Part shown: one piece after another, positions 27,856 to 36,177 of the stretch
Layout of the letters: each line of letters begins with the position of its first letter
How positions within the stretch are numbered: the first letter of the stretch is position 1
Assembly (NCBI GenBank): GCA_963847235.1
Contig: CAWJYU010000013.1
Location: 1 to 64,000 of the forward strand
Source of the DNA: JACDAN01 sp963847235
Lineage (GTDB): Bacteria > Actinomycetota > Thermoleophilia > Gaiellales > Gaiellaceae
Reading direction: 5' to 3'
Length of the DNA stretch: 64,000 nucleotides
The notes under the pieces: model-generated
The model's database searches: none
What the model saw: the letters and a program-made list of their open reading frames with translations, nothing else
What the model was told of the DNA's origin: nothing
Translations under genes and position numbers: made by a program

Positions 27856-29436
27856 TCAGACGTCGAGGCGCTGGTCCTCGAGGTCGAGGTCGCGCTGGAC
27901 GCGGCGCATGACGTCGTCGTCGATGTATCCGTCGCGCCGAAGCTGGCGCACCGCCTGCCGCTCCGCTTCGAGGAGCTCGCGGCGCAGCCGTTGGTAGGCG
28001 ACGGACTGGTCCTCGATCGCTCCGTCGCTCTCCGCGTCGAAGCGCGCTCGGAACCGGTCGCGCCGGAAGCCGTAGAGCCCGCGCAGCCGCTCGACGGTGT
28101 CGGCACGCACCCAGTCCTCGTCGACCAGCTCGTCGAGGCGAGCGAGCGCCGCCTCCGCGGCTCGGATCCGCGCCTTCGCCTCTTCCTTCTCGGCCAGCCC
28201 GTCGTCCTCGAGGTCGAGCCAGCGGATCAGCGCGGGCAGGGTCAGGCCCTGGACGACGAGGGTCCCGAGGATGACCGCGAAGGTGAGGAAGACGATCAGG
28301 TCCCGGTTCGGGAACGGCGCATTCGCGTCCGTCGTCAGCGGCAGCGCCAGCGCGGCGGCGAGCGAGACCGCGCCGCGCATCCCCGACCACGAGAGGACGA
28401 GAGCTCCCTTCCAGGGCGCCTTGACGTCCATTCGCGCGAACCGTGGCGTGTAGGCGCCGACTGCCACCCACGCGAAGCGCACGAGCACGACCACGGCGGT
28501 CACGAGTGCCGCGTAGCCGATCAGCTCCAGCGTCGTGCGCGCCTCCGACAGGGCGTCGAGGATCGCCGGCAGCTGGAGCCCGACGAGCGTGAAGAGCGCC
28601 GCGTTCAGGACGAGGAAGACGACCTCCCAGACCGCCTGGCCCTGGAGCCGCGTCTGCGACGTCGTCAGCTCGGGCGTGTGCCAGCCCATGTAGACCCCGA
28701 CCGTGACCGCCGCAAGCACGCCGGAGACGTCCAGCGCGTGCGCGGGGAGATACGCGAAGTACCCGCTGAGGATCGAGATCGTGATCTCGACCGGCGGGTT
28801 GTCGAGGCGACGGCGGACCTCCCGGATAACGAGGCCCGCGGCCAGGCCGACGAGGATTCCGCCGACGACGTTGAGGACGAACTCTCCGGACGCCGAGGCG
28901 AGCGAGAAGCTGCCGGTGACGACGGCGACGACCGCCACGCGGTAGACGACCAGGGCGGTGCCGTCGTTCACGAGGCTCTCGCCCTCGATGAGGGCGACCA
29001 GCCTTCGCGGCAGCCCCAGCCGCTGGGCGATCGCGGTGGCGGCGGTCGGGTCGGTGGGGGAGACGATCGCACCGAGCACGAAGGCCGTCGGCCAGGTCAA
29101 CTCCGGGATGACCGCGTGGGCGACGACTGCGACCGCGATCGTCGTGGCCAGCACGAGACCGACGGCGAGGAGCGAGATCGGGACAGCGTTGGCCCGCAGC
29201 TCGCGCAGCGGGGTGAAGAAGGCGGCGCCGTACAGGAGCGGCGGGAGGAACGCGACGAGCACGAGGTCGGGCGAGAGCTCGATGGACGGCATGCCCGGAA
29301 CGAAGCCGAGCGCGAGGCCGCCGAGGACGAGGAGGATCGGGTACGGGATCCGAACGACCTGCGCGATCGCGAGCAGCGCGGCGCCGGCTGCCAGCAGCCC
29401 GAGGAGGACAAGGCTGTCTTCGGCGCCGAAGTGCAT
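27856..29436 (-). CDS. Na+/H+ antiporter, CPA1 (NhaP/NHE) family
   Basis: A 526-residue protein: 12-13 membrane helices (residues 8-410) and a 115-residue charged cytosolic tail. The diagnostic CPA1 motifs are present: AIVSPTDPTAATAIAQRLG and ALIEGESLVNDGTALVVY, which carry the ion-binding Asp pair region, and WSGMRGAVSLAAALALP on a late helix. The tail (LEDDGLAEKEEAKARIRAAEAALARL) is helical and probably regulatory. It exchanges Na+ or K+ for H+ across the membrane and serves pH and salt homeostasis. It is divergent from the AI-2E-type permease, with only 46 bases between the starts. Confidence 0.92.
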   Translation of the reverse strand: MHFGAEDSLVLLGLLAAGAALLAIAQVVRIPYPILLVLGGLALGFVPGMPSIELSPDLVLVAFLPPLLYGAAFFTPLRELRANAVPISLLAVGLVLATTIAVAVVAHAVIPELTWPTAFVLGAIVSPTDPTAATAIAQRLGLPRRLVALIEGESLVNDGTALVVYRVAVVAVVTGSFSLASASGEFVLNVVGGILVGLAAGLVIREVRRRLDNPPVEITISILSGYFAYLPAHALDVSGVLAAVTVGVYMGWHTPELTTSQTRLQGQAVWEVVFLVLNAALFTLVGLQLPAILDALSEARTTLELIGYAALVTAVVVLVRFAWVAVGAYTPRFARMDVKAPWKGALVLSWSGMRGAVSLAAALALPLTTDANAPFPNRDLIVFLTFAVILGTLVVQGLTLPALIRWLDLEDDGLAEKEEAKARIRAAEAALARLDELVDEDWVRADTVERLRGLYGFRRDRFRARFDAESDGAIEDQSVAYQRLRRELLEAERQAVRQLRRDGYIDDDVMRRVQRDLDLEDQRLDV

Positions 29437-29482
29437 GGGCTGATCTCAGCAGACTGGGGCGATCCTGCGATACAAGGGCGTC

Positions 29483-30538
29483 GTGAACGTCCCACCGGTG
29501 CCGGCCAACCTGGAACGAGCTGCGGCCTGGTCGTGGCGGCTCCTCGTCTGCACGGCCGCGGCGCTCGCGGTGCTCGCGGTGCTCTGGTACCTGCGCGTGA
29601 TCGTCCTGCCGGTGATGGTTGCGCTCACGATCGCGCCGGCGCTCGCCCCGCTCGTGGGTCAGTTCAGGCGAGTTCGGCTCGAGCGTCCCGCGGCCGGCTT
29701 CGCGCTCCTGGTCGGGCTCGCCGTCGTGGCGGGGCTGGTCGCGGTCGTCACGACGTCGGTGCTCGCCCAGTACGACGAGCTCGCGGACTCGCTGACCCGC
29801 GCGGTGAACGACATCGCCGAGTGGCTCGAGGGCGAGCCGTTCAACCTCTCGCTGGACCGGTCCGAGGACCTCGAGGCGTCGCTTTCGGACTCGTGGCGGC
29901 AAGCGTCCGGGTACCTCGCCTCCGGCGTGCAGGCCGGCATCGGCCTGCTGGCGGGACTCGTACTGGCCGTCACGATCCTCTACTTCGTCCTTCGCGACGG
30001 CGCCGAGCTCTGGGCCTGGATCCTCCGGCGCTTCGCGCCCGAGGCGCGACCGGCGATCGACCGCGCGGGACGAGACGCCTGGCGCGTCCTGGGAGGCTTC
30101 GTCCGCGGGACGGTGTTGATCGCGTCGATCGACGCGACGCTGATCGGGATCGGGCTCTGGCTCCTCGGCGTCCCGCTTGCGTTCGCGCTCGCGGTGCTCG
30201 TCTTCCTGGGTGCCTTCGTGCCGTTCCTCGGCGCGTTCGTCTCGGGGCTCGTGGCGGTGCTGGTCGCCTTCGCGGACGAGGGGTGGGAAATCGGGCTCGC
30301 GGCGCTGGCGCTCGTGGTCGGCGTTCAGTTCTTCGAGGGGACGTTCCTGCAGCCGATCATCCAGAGCAGGACCGTCGACCTTCACCCCGCGGTGATCCTG
30401 CTCGCCGTTGCCGCCGGCGCCTCGCTGTTCGGCATCCTCGGCGCCTATCTCGCCGTGCCGGTGACCGCGGTCGTGTTCGCGGTCATCGCGTCGATCGAGT
30501 CGGACGAGGAGCTCGTCACCGAGCTCCCCGACTCATAG
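29483..30538 (+). CDS. AI-2E family permease (PerM-like)
   Basis: A 351-residue membrane protein. Two hydrophobic segments near the N-terminus, a soluble helical part with YDELADSLTRAVNDIAEWLEG, and then about five more helices give the usual profile of this family. The signature is in the second half: LVFLGAFVPFLGAFVSGLVAVLVAF, then FEGTFLQPIIQSRTVDLHPAVILLAVAAG. The family includes proposed autoinducer-2 exporters and Na+/H+ antiporters; the true substrate here is unknown. The GTG start lies 46 bases from the divergent antiporter gene. The stop is directly followed by the region of the dioxygenase-like lipoprotein, possibly one transcript. Confidence 0.85.
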   Translation: MNVPPVPANLERAAAWSWRLLVCTAAALAVLAVLWYLRVIVLPVMVALTIAPALAPLVGQFRRVRLERPAAGFALLVGLAVVAGLVAVVTTSVLAQYDELADSLTRAVNDIAEWLEGEPFNLSLDRSEDLEASLSDSWRQASGYLASGVQAGIGLLAGLVLAVTILYFVLRDGAELWAWILRRFAPEARPAIDRAGRDAWRVLGGFVRGTVLIASIDATLIGIGLWLLGVPLAFALAVLVFLGAFVPFLGAFVSGLVAVLVAFADEGWEIGLAALALVVGVQFFEGTFLQPIIQSRTVDLHPAVILLAVAAGASLFGILGAYLAVPVTAVVFAVIASIESDEELVTELPDS

Positions 30539-30571
30539 GTGATTCTCAGAAAGGGCTGGCAGGCTGCCGCC

Positions 30572-31288
30572 ATGTCTCAGGCCGAAAACCCCCGCGTCAC
30601 CCGCAGACGCGCGCTCGGCTGGCTCGGCGGCGTCGGGCTCGCGCTCGTCGTTCCGGGCTGCGCCGACGACGACTCGCCCGAGTCCGCGGGAGGCACCACG
30701 ACCACCACGACTGAGGCGACGACGACGGCCGCCACGAGGAGCGTCGACTGCATCCTGACGCCTGAGACGACGGAGGGCCCGTACTACCTCGACCTCGACC
30801 TGATGCGCCGGGACATCGCCGAGGGCCGGCCCGGGCTCGCCTACGACCTCGCCGTCAAGGTCGTCGACGCCGAGTCCTGCGAGGCGATCGAGGATGCGAT
30901 CGTCGACGTGTGGCACTGCGACGCCGAGGGCGTCTACTCCGGTGTGGACGGCGACGGCGGCACGTTCCTGCGCGGCGTCCAGGTGGCCGACGGCACCGGC
31001 ACCGCCACCTTCCGAACGATCTTCCCCGGCTGGTACCCCGGCCGCGCTGTCCACATCCACCTGAAGGTGATCCAGGGCGGCCAGACGTGGACGGGGCAGC
31101 TGTTCTTCGACGACGCGACGCTCGACCGGGTGTACGCGACGGAGCCCTACTCGGCCCGCGGCCCCGCCGACGTCTCGAACTCGTCGGACGGGATCTTCGG
31201 CGAGAGCGGCGGCTCCACGGTTGTCTCGACCGACGTCGGCAGCGACCGGGCCACCGGTCAGGTCACCGTCGGGGTCGAGCGCGCGTAG
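30572..31288 (+). CDS. Intradiol ring-cleavage dioxygenase-like lipoprotein
   Basis: A 238-residue protein. It has a twin-arginine-like N-terminus (TRRRALGWLGGVGLALVVPGC) that ends in a lipobox Cys, then a Thr-rich spacer, so it is probably Tat-exported and lipid-anchored. The catalytic fold is that of intradiol dioxygenases. TEGPYYLD supplies the first Tyr ligand, VDVWHCDAEGVYSG is the conserved core strand, and FPGWYPGRAVHIHLKV supplies the second Tyr and two His of the Fe(III) site. Exported members of this kind are common in soil bacteria, with unknown aromatic substrates. I use the ATG at 30572; a GTG at 30539 would add eleven residues with no signal-like start. Confidence 0.85.
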   Translation: MSQAENPRVTRRRALGWLGGVGLALVVPGCADDDSPESAGGTTTTTTEATTTAATRSVDCILTPETTEGPYYLDLDLMRRDIAEGRPGLAYDLAVKVVDAESCEAIEDAIVDVWHCDAEGVYSGVDGDGGTFLRGVQVADGTGTATFRTIFPGWYPGRAVHIHLKVIQGGQTWTGQLFFDDATLDRVYATEPYSARGPADVSNSSDGIFGESGGSTVVSTDVGSDRATGQVTVGVERA

Positions 31289-31306
31289 CTATCTATCTAC
31301 GCGCGC
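31279..31306. terminator. Hairpin spanning two convergent stop codons
   Basis: A perfect ten-base inverted repeat (31279-31288 and 31297-31306, eight-base loop ctatctat) that includes the stop codons of both convergent genes. It is probably a bidirectional terminator. Confidence 0.65.
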
Positions 31307-31510
31307 GTTCTGCGAGATCGTTGCGTCGGACGGGCGAAGCATCGTGTAGACGAGCAGGCCGATGAACGGGAACACGAGCATCGCGATCGCCCACACGACC
31401 TTCGCGCCGACGCCGAGGTCGGGTCGCCTGCTGAAGAGGTCGAGCAGCGCCCGGACCCACAGGATCAGGAAGAGCACGACGGCGGCGAGGATGAGCAGGC
31501 GGACGATCAC
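31289..31510 (-). CDS. Small membrane protein with PLDc_N-like domain
   Basis: A 73-residue protein with two hydrophobic helices: residues 3-22 (VRLLILAAVVLFLILWVRALLDL) and, after a conserved RRPDLGVGAKVVWAI linker, residues about 40-58 (AIAMLVFPFIGLLVYTML RP). This is the pattern of the phospholipase-D-nuclease N-terminal domain found as a stand-alone protein in actinobacteria. Its role is unknown and no catalytic residues are expected. I use the GTG at 31510; a TTG at 31519 is also in frame. It is convergent with the dioxygenase-like gene, and the two stops share a hairpin. Confidence 0.78.
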   Translation of the reverse strand: MIVRLLILAAVVLFLILWVRALLDLFSRRPDLGVGAKVVWAIAMLVFPFIGLLVYTMLRPSDATISQNARVDR

Positions 31511-31637
31511 GCCGCGCAATCAGACCACACTTCAGGCGCCGCCGCGCTCTCATCGAATTCTTAGGAACGGTTCAGCCTGGTCTTAGGCGCGGCGGGTTCC
31601 CTAACGTGGGCAGACACACCCTCAGGAGGAGACCGAC

Positions 31638-32636
31638 ATGGAAGAGCCTCATGCGCCCGCGCAGAGCCAGGACGACCTGGAGCGCGCCCTGTTCGAGATC
31701 AAGCGCGTCATCGCCGGGCAGGACACGATGCTCGAACGCGTCCTCGTCTGCCTCCTGGCGGACGGCCACCTGCTCATCGAAGGCGTCCCGGGTCTCGCGA
31801 AGACGCTGACGATCAAGACGACCGCCCAGGTGCTGGGCGGGACGTTCAACCGGATCCAGTTCACCCCGGACCTGATGCCGAGCGACCTCGTCGGCACTCG
31901 GGTCTACCGGCCGAAGGACGGTGACTTCGACGTCGAGCTCGGGCCCGTCTTCTGCAACTTCCTGCTCGCCGACGAGATCAACCGCGCGCCGGCGAAGGTG
32001 CAGTCCGCGCTGCTCGAGGTCATGCAGGAGCGCCAGGTCACGATCGGCAAGGAGTCGTTCGCGGCGCCGAGCCCGTTCCTCGTGATGGCGACGCAGAACC
32101 CGATCGAGTCGGAGGGCACCTACCCGCTGCCCGAGGCTCAGGTCGACCGGTTCATGCTCAAGGTCGTCGTCGGCTACCCCGATTCCGAGGACGAGCTGAC
32201 GGTCGTCCAGCGCTCGCTGGCCGGGATGGCCGAGGTTCGTCAGATCCTCGACCTGGACGCGCTCATGTCGCTTCGCGAGTCGGTTCGAAAGGTCTATGTC
32301 GATCCCGCCCTGTCGCGCTATGCGGTGCGGATCGCGACCGCGACGCGCGACCCAGAGTCGGTCGGCCTCGCCGACCTGAAGCCGTACATCGCCTTCGGGG
32401 CGAGCCCGCGCGGGCCGATCTCGCTGATGACCTCCGCCCGGGCGCTGGCCCTGATCCGCGGGCGCGACTACGTGATTCCGCAGGACGTCCGAGAGCTCGC
32501 GACGGACGCGCTCCACCACCGCATCGTCCTCAGCTACGAGGCGCTTGCCGCCGAGGTCGGCGCGGATTCGATCGTCGCCTCCGTCCTCGACGTCGTCCCG
32601 GTGCCCGAGATCGAGCTCTCGTTTCGCGCGGCATGA
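31638..32636 (+). CDS. MoxR-family AAA+ ATPase
   Basis: A 332-residue ATPase. Walker A reads GVPGLAKT, Walker B is FLLADEINRAPAKVQSALLEVMQERQVTIG, and sensor 1 is VMATQNPIESEGTYPLPEAQVDRF; all are typical of MoxR. The lid domain follows after residue 220. MoxR proteins work as chaperones that insert metals or mature partner proteins through vWA-domain partners. Here the partners are the next two genes, each joined by a four-base overlap. A gaggag site precedes the ATG. The upstream 100 bases contain repeated TTAGG-like elements that could be an operator. Confidence 0.92.
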   Translation: MEEPHAPAQSQDDLERALFEIKRVIAGQDTMLERVLVCLLADGHLLIEGVPGLAKTLTIKTTAQVLGGTFNRIQFTPDLMPSDLVGTRVYRPKDGDFDVELGPVFCNFLLADEINRAPAKVQSALLEVMQERQVTIGKESFAAPSPFLVMATQNPIESEGTYPLPEAQVDRFMLKVVVGYPDSEDELTVVQRSLAGMAEVRQILDLDALMSLRESVRKVYVDPALSRYAVRIATATRDPESVGLADLKPYIAFGASPRGPISLMTSARALALIRGRDYVIPQDVRELATDALHHRIVLSYEALAAEVGADSIVASVLDVVPVPEIELSFRAA

Positions 32637-33562
32637 CCGTCACCCCTCTCAGCCGTGAGCGGACGCCGGACCGTCCCGGTCCGGGGCCGATGCCGGAGGC
32701 GCTCCTCCGGGCGCTCGACGTGAAGATCGGGCGGCGCATCGACGGCCTGCTGGCCGGCGAGCACCGGACGGCCGCGGTCGGCATCGGCACCGAGCTCGCA
32801 CAGATCCGCAAGTGGGAGCCCGGCGACGACGTCCGCCGGATCGACTGGAACGCGACCGCGCGCACGGACGAGGTCCAGGTGCGCGTGGACGTCGCCGAGC
32901 GGGCGCTCACCTCGTGGGTGCTGCTCGACGTCTCCCCCTCGATGCGGTTCGGCACCGCCGACCGCCGCAAGTGGGACGTGGCCGAGGGCGTCACCGTCGC
33001 GCTGGGCCACGTGGCATCGCGTCGGGGAAACCGGGTCGGCATCACGACCTTCGGCGGGAACGAGCCGGTGCTGCTGCGGCCGCGGCAGGGACGGGTCGGC
33101 CTGCTCGGCGTCTTGCTCGCGGTGCGGCGCGAGCCGGAGACCGAGCAGGTCGGGCCGACGTCGATCGGGACCGCGCTGACGCAGGTTGCCCGGGTCGCCC
33201 GCCAGCGCTCGCTCGCCGTCGTCGTCTCCGATTTCCGCGGCCCGCGCGACTGGCGCGCGCCGCTGCTCCAGCTCGCCGCCCGGCACGCCGTCGTCGCGGT
33301 CGAGATCCGCGACCCCCGCGAGCAGGAGCTGCCGAACGTCGGCCACATCTGGCTCGTCGACCCCGAGACCGGGCGCAGGCTCCACGTCGACACCGCCAAG
33401 CGGAAGCTGCGCGAGCGCTTCGCCGACGCCGCCGCCGAGGAGCGGGCCGTCCTCGGACGGGAGCTCGCGTCGCTCGGCGTCCCGCACGTCGTCCTCTCGA
33501 CCTCCGGTGACTGGCTGCGTCCCTTCGCCGGCTTCGTCTCGCGCGAAGGGAGGCGGCGATGA
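32633..33562 (+). CDS. DUF58 domain protein
   Basis: A 309-residue soluble protein. Its N-terminal region has GEHRTAAVGIGTELAQIRKWEPGDDVRRIDWNATARTDEVQVRV, the DUF58 signature, followed by a vWA-like fold with LLDVSPSMRFGT, a near-complete metal-ion-dependent adhesion site (D-x-S-x-S). DUF58 proteins are standard second members of MoxR operons and are thought to be the scaffold handled by the ATPase. The start overlaps the MoxR stop (ATGA) and the stop overlaps the next start in the same way, so the three are translationally coupled. The target of the complex is not evident from the neighbours. Confidence 0.9.
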   Translation: MTVTPLSRERTPDRPGPGPMPEALLRALDVKIGRRIDGLLAGEHRTAAVGIGTELAQIRKWEPGDDVRRIDWNATARTDEVQVRVDVAERALTSWVLLDVSPSMRFGTADRRKWDVAEGVTVALGHVASRRGNRVGITTFGGNEPVLLRPRQGRVGLLGVLLAVRREPETEQVGPTSIGTALTQVARVARQRSLAVVVSDFRGPRDWRAPLLQLAARHAVVAVEIRDPREQELPNVGHIWLVDPETGRRLHVDTAKRKLRERFADAAAEERAVLGRELASLGVPHVVLSTSGDWLRPFAGFVSREGRRR

Positions 33563-34527
33563 GCTTTGCGACACCGTTCCTGCTCTGGGGCCTGCTCCTC
33601 ATCCCGCTCCTGCTCATTGCCTACTGGTTCGTCCAGCGGCGCCGGATCAAGTACGCCGCGCGCTTCACCAACCTCGACCTGCTCGCCAACGTCGTGGACG
33701 CCTCGCCCGGGCGGCGGCGCCACCTGCCGGCGCTGCTCGTCCTTGCCGCGCTCGCCGCGCTGATCGTCGCCATGGCGCGGCCCCAGACGGTCGTCGCCGT
33801 CCCCCGCGACGACGCGACCGTCCTGCTCACGATCGACAGCTCGGCCTCGATGACCGCGACCGACGTCCCGCCGAGCCGGCTCGAGGCGGCGAAGTCGGCG
33901 TCCACGTCGTTCCTCGACCAGATCCCCGACCGCTTCCGGATCGGGCTCGTCACCTTCTCCAGCACCGTCAGCGTCCTCGAGGAGCCGACCGACGAACACG
34001 ACGACGTCCGTGACGCGCTCGACCGGATCGAAGGCGACGTCGGCACCGCGCTCGGCGACGCGATCGTCGAGTCGGTCGCGCTCGCGCCGGATCCGGAGGA
34101 GGCGGAGAAGCTGTCGGGCGGCAAGCCGCTCTTCGCAATCCTGCTGCTCTCGGACGGGGCGAACTCCGTCGGCCGCGAGCCGCTGGACGTCCTCGACGAG
34201 GCCAAGGAGGCGGGCGTCCCGATCTACTCGATCGCGTTCGGCACGCCAGAGGGCACCGTCGAGATCACGAACGACTTCGGTGTCACGCAGACGTACAACG
34301 TGCCGCCGGATCCCGACACGCTCCGGCGTGTCGCCGAGGAGACCGGCGGTCGCTTCTTCGAGGCGCCGACCGAGGCCGACCTGGAGGAGGTCTACCGGGA
34401 GATCGGCTCCCAGGTCTCCTACGAGGACGAGGAGCGCGAGCTCACGGCGGCGTTCGCCGCCGCCGGTGCCGTGCTGCTGCTCCTGGGCGCCGGCCTCTCC
34501 GCACTCTGGTTTGGACGCATCCCATGA
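33559..34527 (+). CDS. Membrane-anchored vWA domain protein (BatA-like)
   Basis: A 322-residue protein with two N-terminal membrane helices (LLWGLLLIPLLLIAYWFV and LPALLVLAALAALIVAMARP), a vWA domain (residues about 85-285) and a C-terminal helix (AAFAAAGAVLLLLGAGLSALWFG). The metal site is intact: LTIDSSASMTATD supplies D-x-S-x-S, and downstream LLLSDGANSVG supplies the Asp. This is the BatA/BatB type layout, with the vWA domain facing outside or in the periplasmic-like space. It is the third gene of the MoxR operon by a four-base overlap. The role by family is stress tolerance or protein maturation. Confidence 0.9.
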   Translation: MSFATPFLLWGLLLIPLLLIAYWFVQRRRIKYAARFTNLDLLANVVDASPGRRRHLPALLVLAALAALIVAMARPQTVVAVPRDDATVLLTIDSSASMTATDVPPSRLEAAKSASTSFLDQIPDRFRIGLVTFSSTVSVLEEPTDEHDDVRDALDRIEGDVGTALGDAIVESVALAPDPEEAEKLSGGKPLFAILLLSDGANSVGREPLDVLDEAKEAGVPIYSIAFGTPEGTVEITNDFGVTQTYNVPPDPDTLRRVAEETGGRFFEAPTEADLEEVYREIGSQVSYEDEERELTAAFAAAGAVLLLLGAGLSALWFGRIP

Positions 34528-34553
34528 CCTCGCACCCCGAGAGGAGGTGACAG

Positions 34554-34805
34554 ATGGAGGAGAACGCACGCACGCTCGACCTTCGCCCGCTGCTGCTCGT
34601 CGCAGCCGCCGTCGCCGTCGGCCTGACGCTCTGGGCCAGCGGCGCGTTCGCTGCCGGAGGGTCGTCGTCCGGCGACTCCCCTGGTGGAGCCCCGTCGACG
34701 TCGATCCAGAGTGGCGAGGACGACCAGGCCCCGAGCCGTAAGGACTGCCCGAAGGATCGCGGCGGGTCCGGCGGCTCCGGGGGCTCCGACGCTCCGAGCC
34801 TGTAG
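34554..34805 (+). CDS. Small single-helix envelope protein in the MoxR operon
   Basis: An 83-residue protein: a short charged N-terminus (MEENARTLDLR), one hydrophobic helix (PLLLVAAAVAVGLTLWASGAFA), which may be a signal anchor, and then a Gly/Ser-rich disordered tail with one Cys. No family is recognised. A strong gaggaggtgac site lies before the ATG, 26 bases after the vWA gene, and a terminator follows the stop, so it is the last gene of the MoxR operon. It could be a client or small subunit of the complex, but this rests on position alone. Confidence 0.65.
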   Translation: MEENARTLDLRPLLLVAAAVAVGLTLWASGAFAAGGSSSGDSPGGAPSTSIQSGEDDQAPSRKDCPKDRGGSGGSGGSDAPSL

Positions 34806-34810
34806 ACGCA

Positions 34811-34844
34811 CCGGAGGGCCGCAGCAGCCGCTGCGGCCCTCCGG
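34811..34844. terminator. Strong hairpin at the end of the MoxR operon
   Basis: A perfect 14-base stem (34811-34824/34831-34844) with a six-base loop, six bases past the small-protein stop and before the convergent propeller gene. It probably ends transcription from both sides. Confidence 0.8.
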
Positions 34845-34851
34845 GCGTAGG

Positions 34852-35997
34852 TCAGCTGGCCGCGATGCCTTCCTGTCCGACCGGAAGGCCGGCGACGTTG
34901 CCGAGCTTCGTCAACGTCCCGTCGTCGTTGACGCGGAACTCGTCCACGGTTCCGCCGATGCCCGTCTGGGCGTAGAGGAACCGGCCGCCTGCCGCCGTGG
35001 CCAGGTCGATCGGGCCCTCCTCGGTCGTCGCGACGACGCCCGTCGGGCCGATCAACGTCGGCCGGCCGCTGCCGTCGATCCGGTAGCCGCTGAGGTTGTT
35101 GCTGCCGGTGTTCGAGACGTAGAAGAAGCCGCGCGCCTCGACGATCCAGCAGAGCGCGACCTGGTTGTCGCTCTGGGACTGCGGGTTCGCGAGCGTCCCG
35201 TTGCGGTTGATCGTGTAGGTCGTCACCGAGCTCATTGCGGCTTCGCCGGAGACGAGCCGGCCGGCAGGATCGAAGGTGAACGCGAACGGCACCGGCGTGG
35301 CCGAGGGGTTCTCGACCGCAGTCTCGGACAGCCGTCCATCGCGCCGCACGTCGAAGACGTCGATCGTGCTGCCGCTCGCCTTCGTGGTCACGATCAGCTT
35401 CTTCCCGTCCGGCGTGAACCCGACCTGGCCCGGCGAGGTGAGGAAGTTCGGCGGGTCGGTGTTCGCAAGCCCGAGTGACCGGGCCGAGCCGCCGAGCCTC
35501 TGGAGCCGGTCGCCGCGGATCTCGAAGCCCTGGACGATCCCCGTTCCGCCGGCGTTGAGGACGTAGACCAGGTCGTCGTGCACGGCGATGCTCGCCGGAA
35601 ACCCGCCGCCTGACGGGTCGATGTCGGTCAGCCGCAGCCGTGTCCCGTTGACGCGAAACACCGAGATGGAGTCGCTGCCGGCGTTCACGGCAAAGAGGAG
35701 GCGGTGACGCTCGTCGTACACGAGCGACCCCTGCGATGCGATCCGGTCGGACTCGTTGCCGGGCGTCGCGATGCCGCCGTTCCCACCCGTCGGGTACGTG
35801 TCTTGTTCGGTGAGCCGTCCATCGCCGTGCCGCTGGAAGACGACGATGTTGTTGCCGTCGAGCTCATTGGTCTGCACGAAGACGGCGCTCTCGCGCCCCC
35901 TGTCGTCGCCTTGCCGTCCGTCGTCGGCCGAGACGGCGCCGGCCGTGAAGAGCGCCGTTAGCGCGGCGGCGAGGACGTAGATGAGCCTCGATCTCAT
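34852..35997 (-). CDS. Secreted seven-bladed beta-propeller (lactonase-like) protein
   Basis: A 381-residue protein with a signal peptide (residues 1-24, ending TAGAVSA-DD). The rest is repeated propeller blades of the 6-phosphogluconolactonase/YncE type: HRLLFAVNAGSDSISVFRVNG, DLVYVLNAGGTGIVQGFEIRG, KKLIVTTKASGSTIDVFDVRRDG, GFFYVSNTGSNNLSGYRIDGSG and GRFLYAQTGIGGTVDEFRVNDDG. The secreted location argues against a role in the pentose phosphate pathway; extracellular members are usually of unknown substrate. An acidic and Arg-rich linker (DDGRQGDDRGRES) follows the signal peptide. It is transcribed divergently from the OmpR-type regulator. Confidence 0.85.
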   Translation of the reverse strand: MRSRLIYVLAAALTALFTAGAVSADDGRQGDDRGRESAVFVQTNELDGNNIVVFQRHGDGRLTEQDTYPTGGNGGIATPGNESDRIASQGSLVYDERHRLLFAVNAGSDSISVFRVNGTRLRLTDIDPSGGGFPASIAVHDDLVYVLNAGGTGIVQGFEIRGDRLQRLGGSARSLGLANTDPPNFLTSPGQVGFTPDGKKLIVTTKASGSTIDVFDVRRDGRLSETAVENPSATPVPFAFTFDPAGRLVSGEAAMSSVTTYTINRNGTLANPQSQSDNQVALCWIVEARGFFYVSNTGSNNLSGYRIDGSGRPTLIGPTGVVATTEEGPIDLATAAGGRFLYAQTGIGGTVDEFRVNDDGTLTKLGNVAGLPVGQEGIAAS

Positions 35998-36177
35998 GGA
36001 TCCCCCTTGTGGTTGCGGACCCGATCGACGCTAGTTCCGGCCGGTACGGCCCGACCTTACGATTCGGGGAACTCGCCCCGGATGGGCGCCGTTTCCGCCA
36101 CGTCCGGCGCCGGCGAATTAAGGAACTCGTAACGGACGCCGCGATCCAGGCCCGATTCACCCGGGCAGACTGTGTGG

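Noticed and set aside
27767..30385. An 872-residue minus-strand open frame across the antiporter and AI-2E-type genes
   Set aside because: It is low-complexity Arg/Glu/Asp/Pro sequence antisense or out of frame to well-supported genes, a usual effect of high GC.
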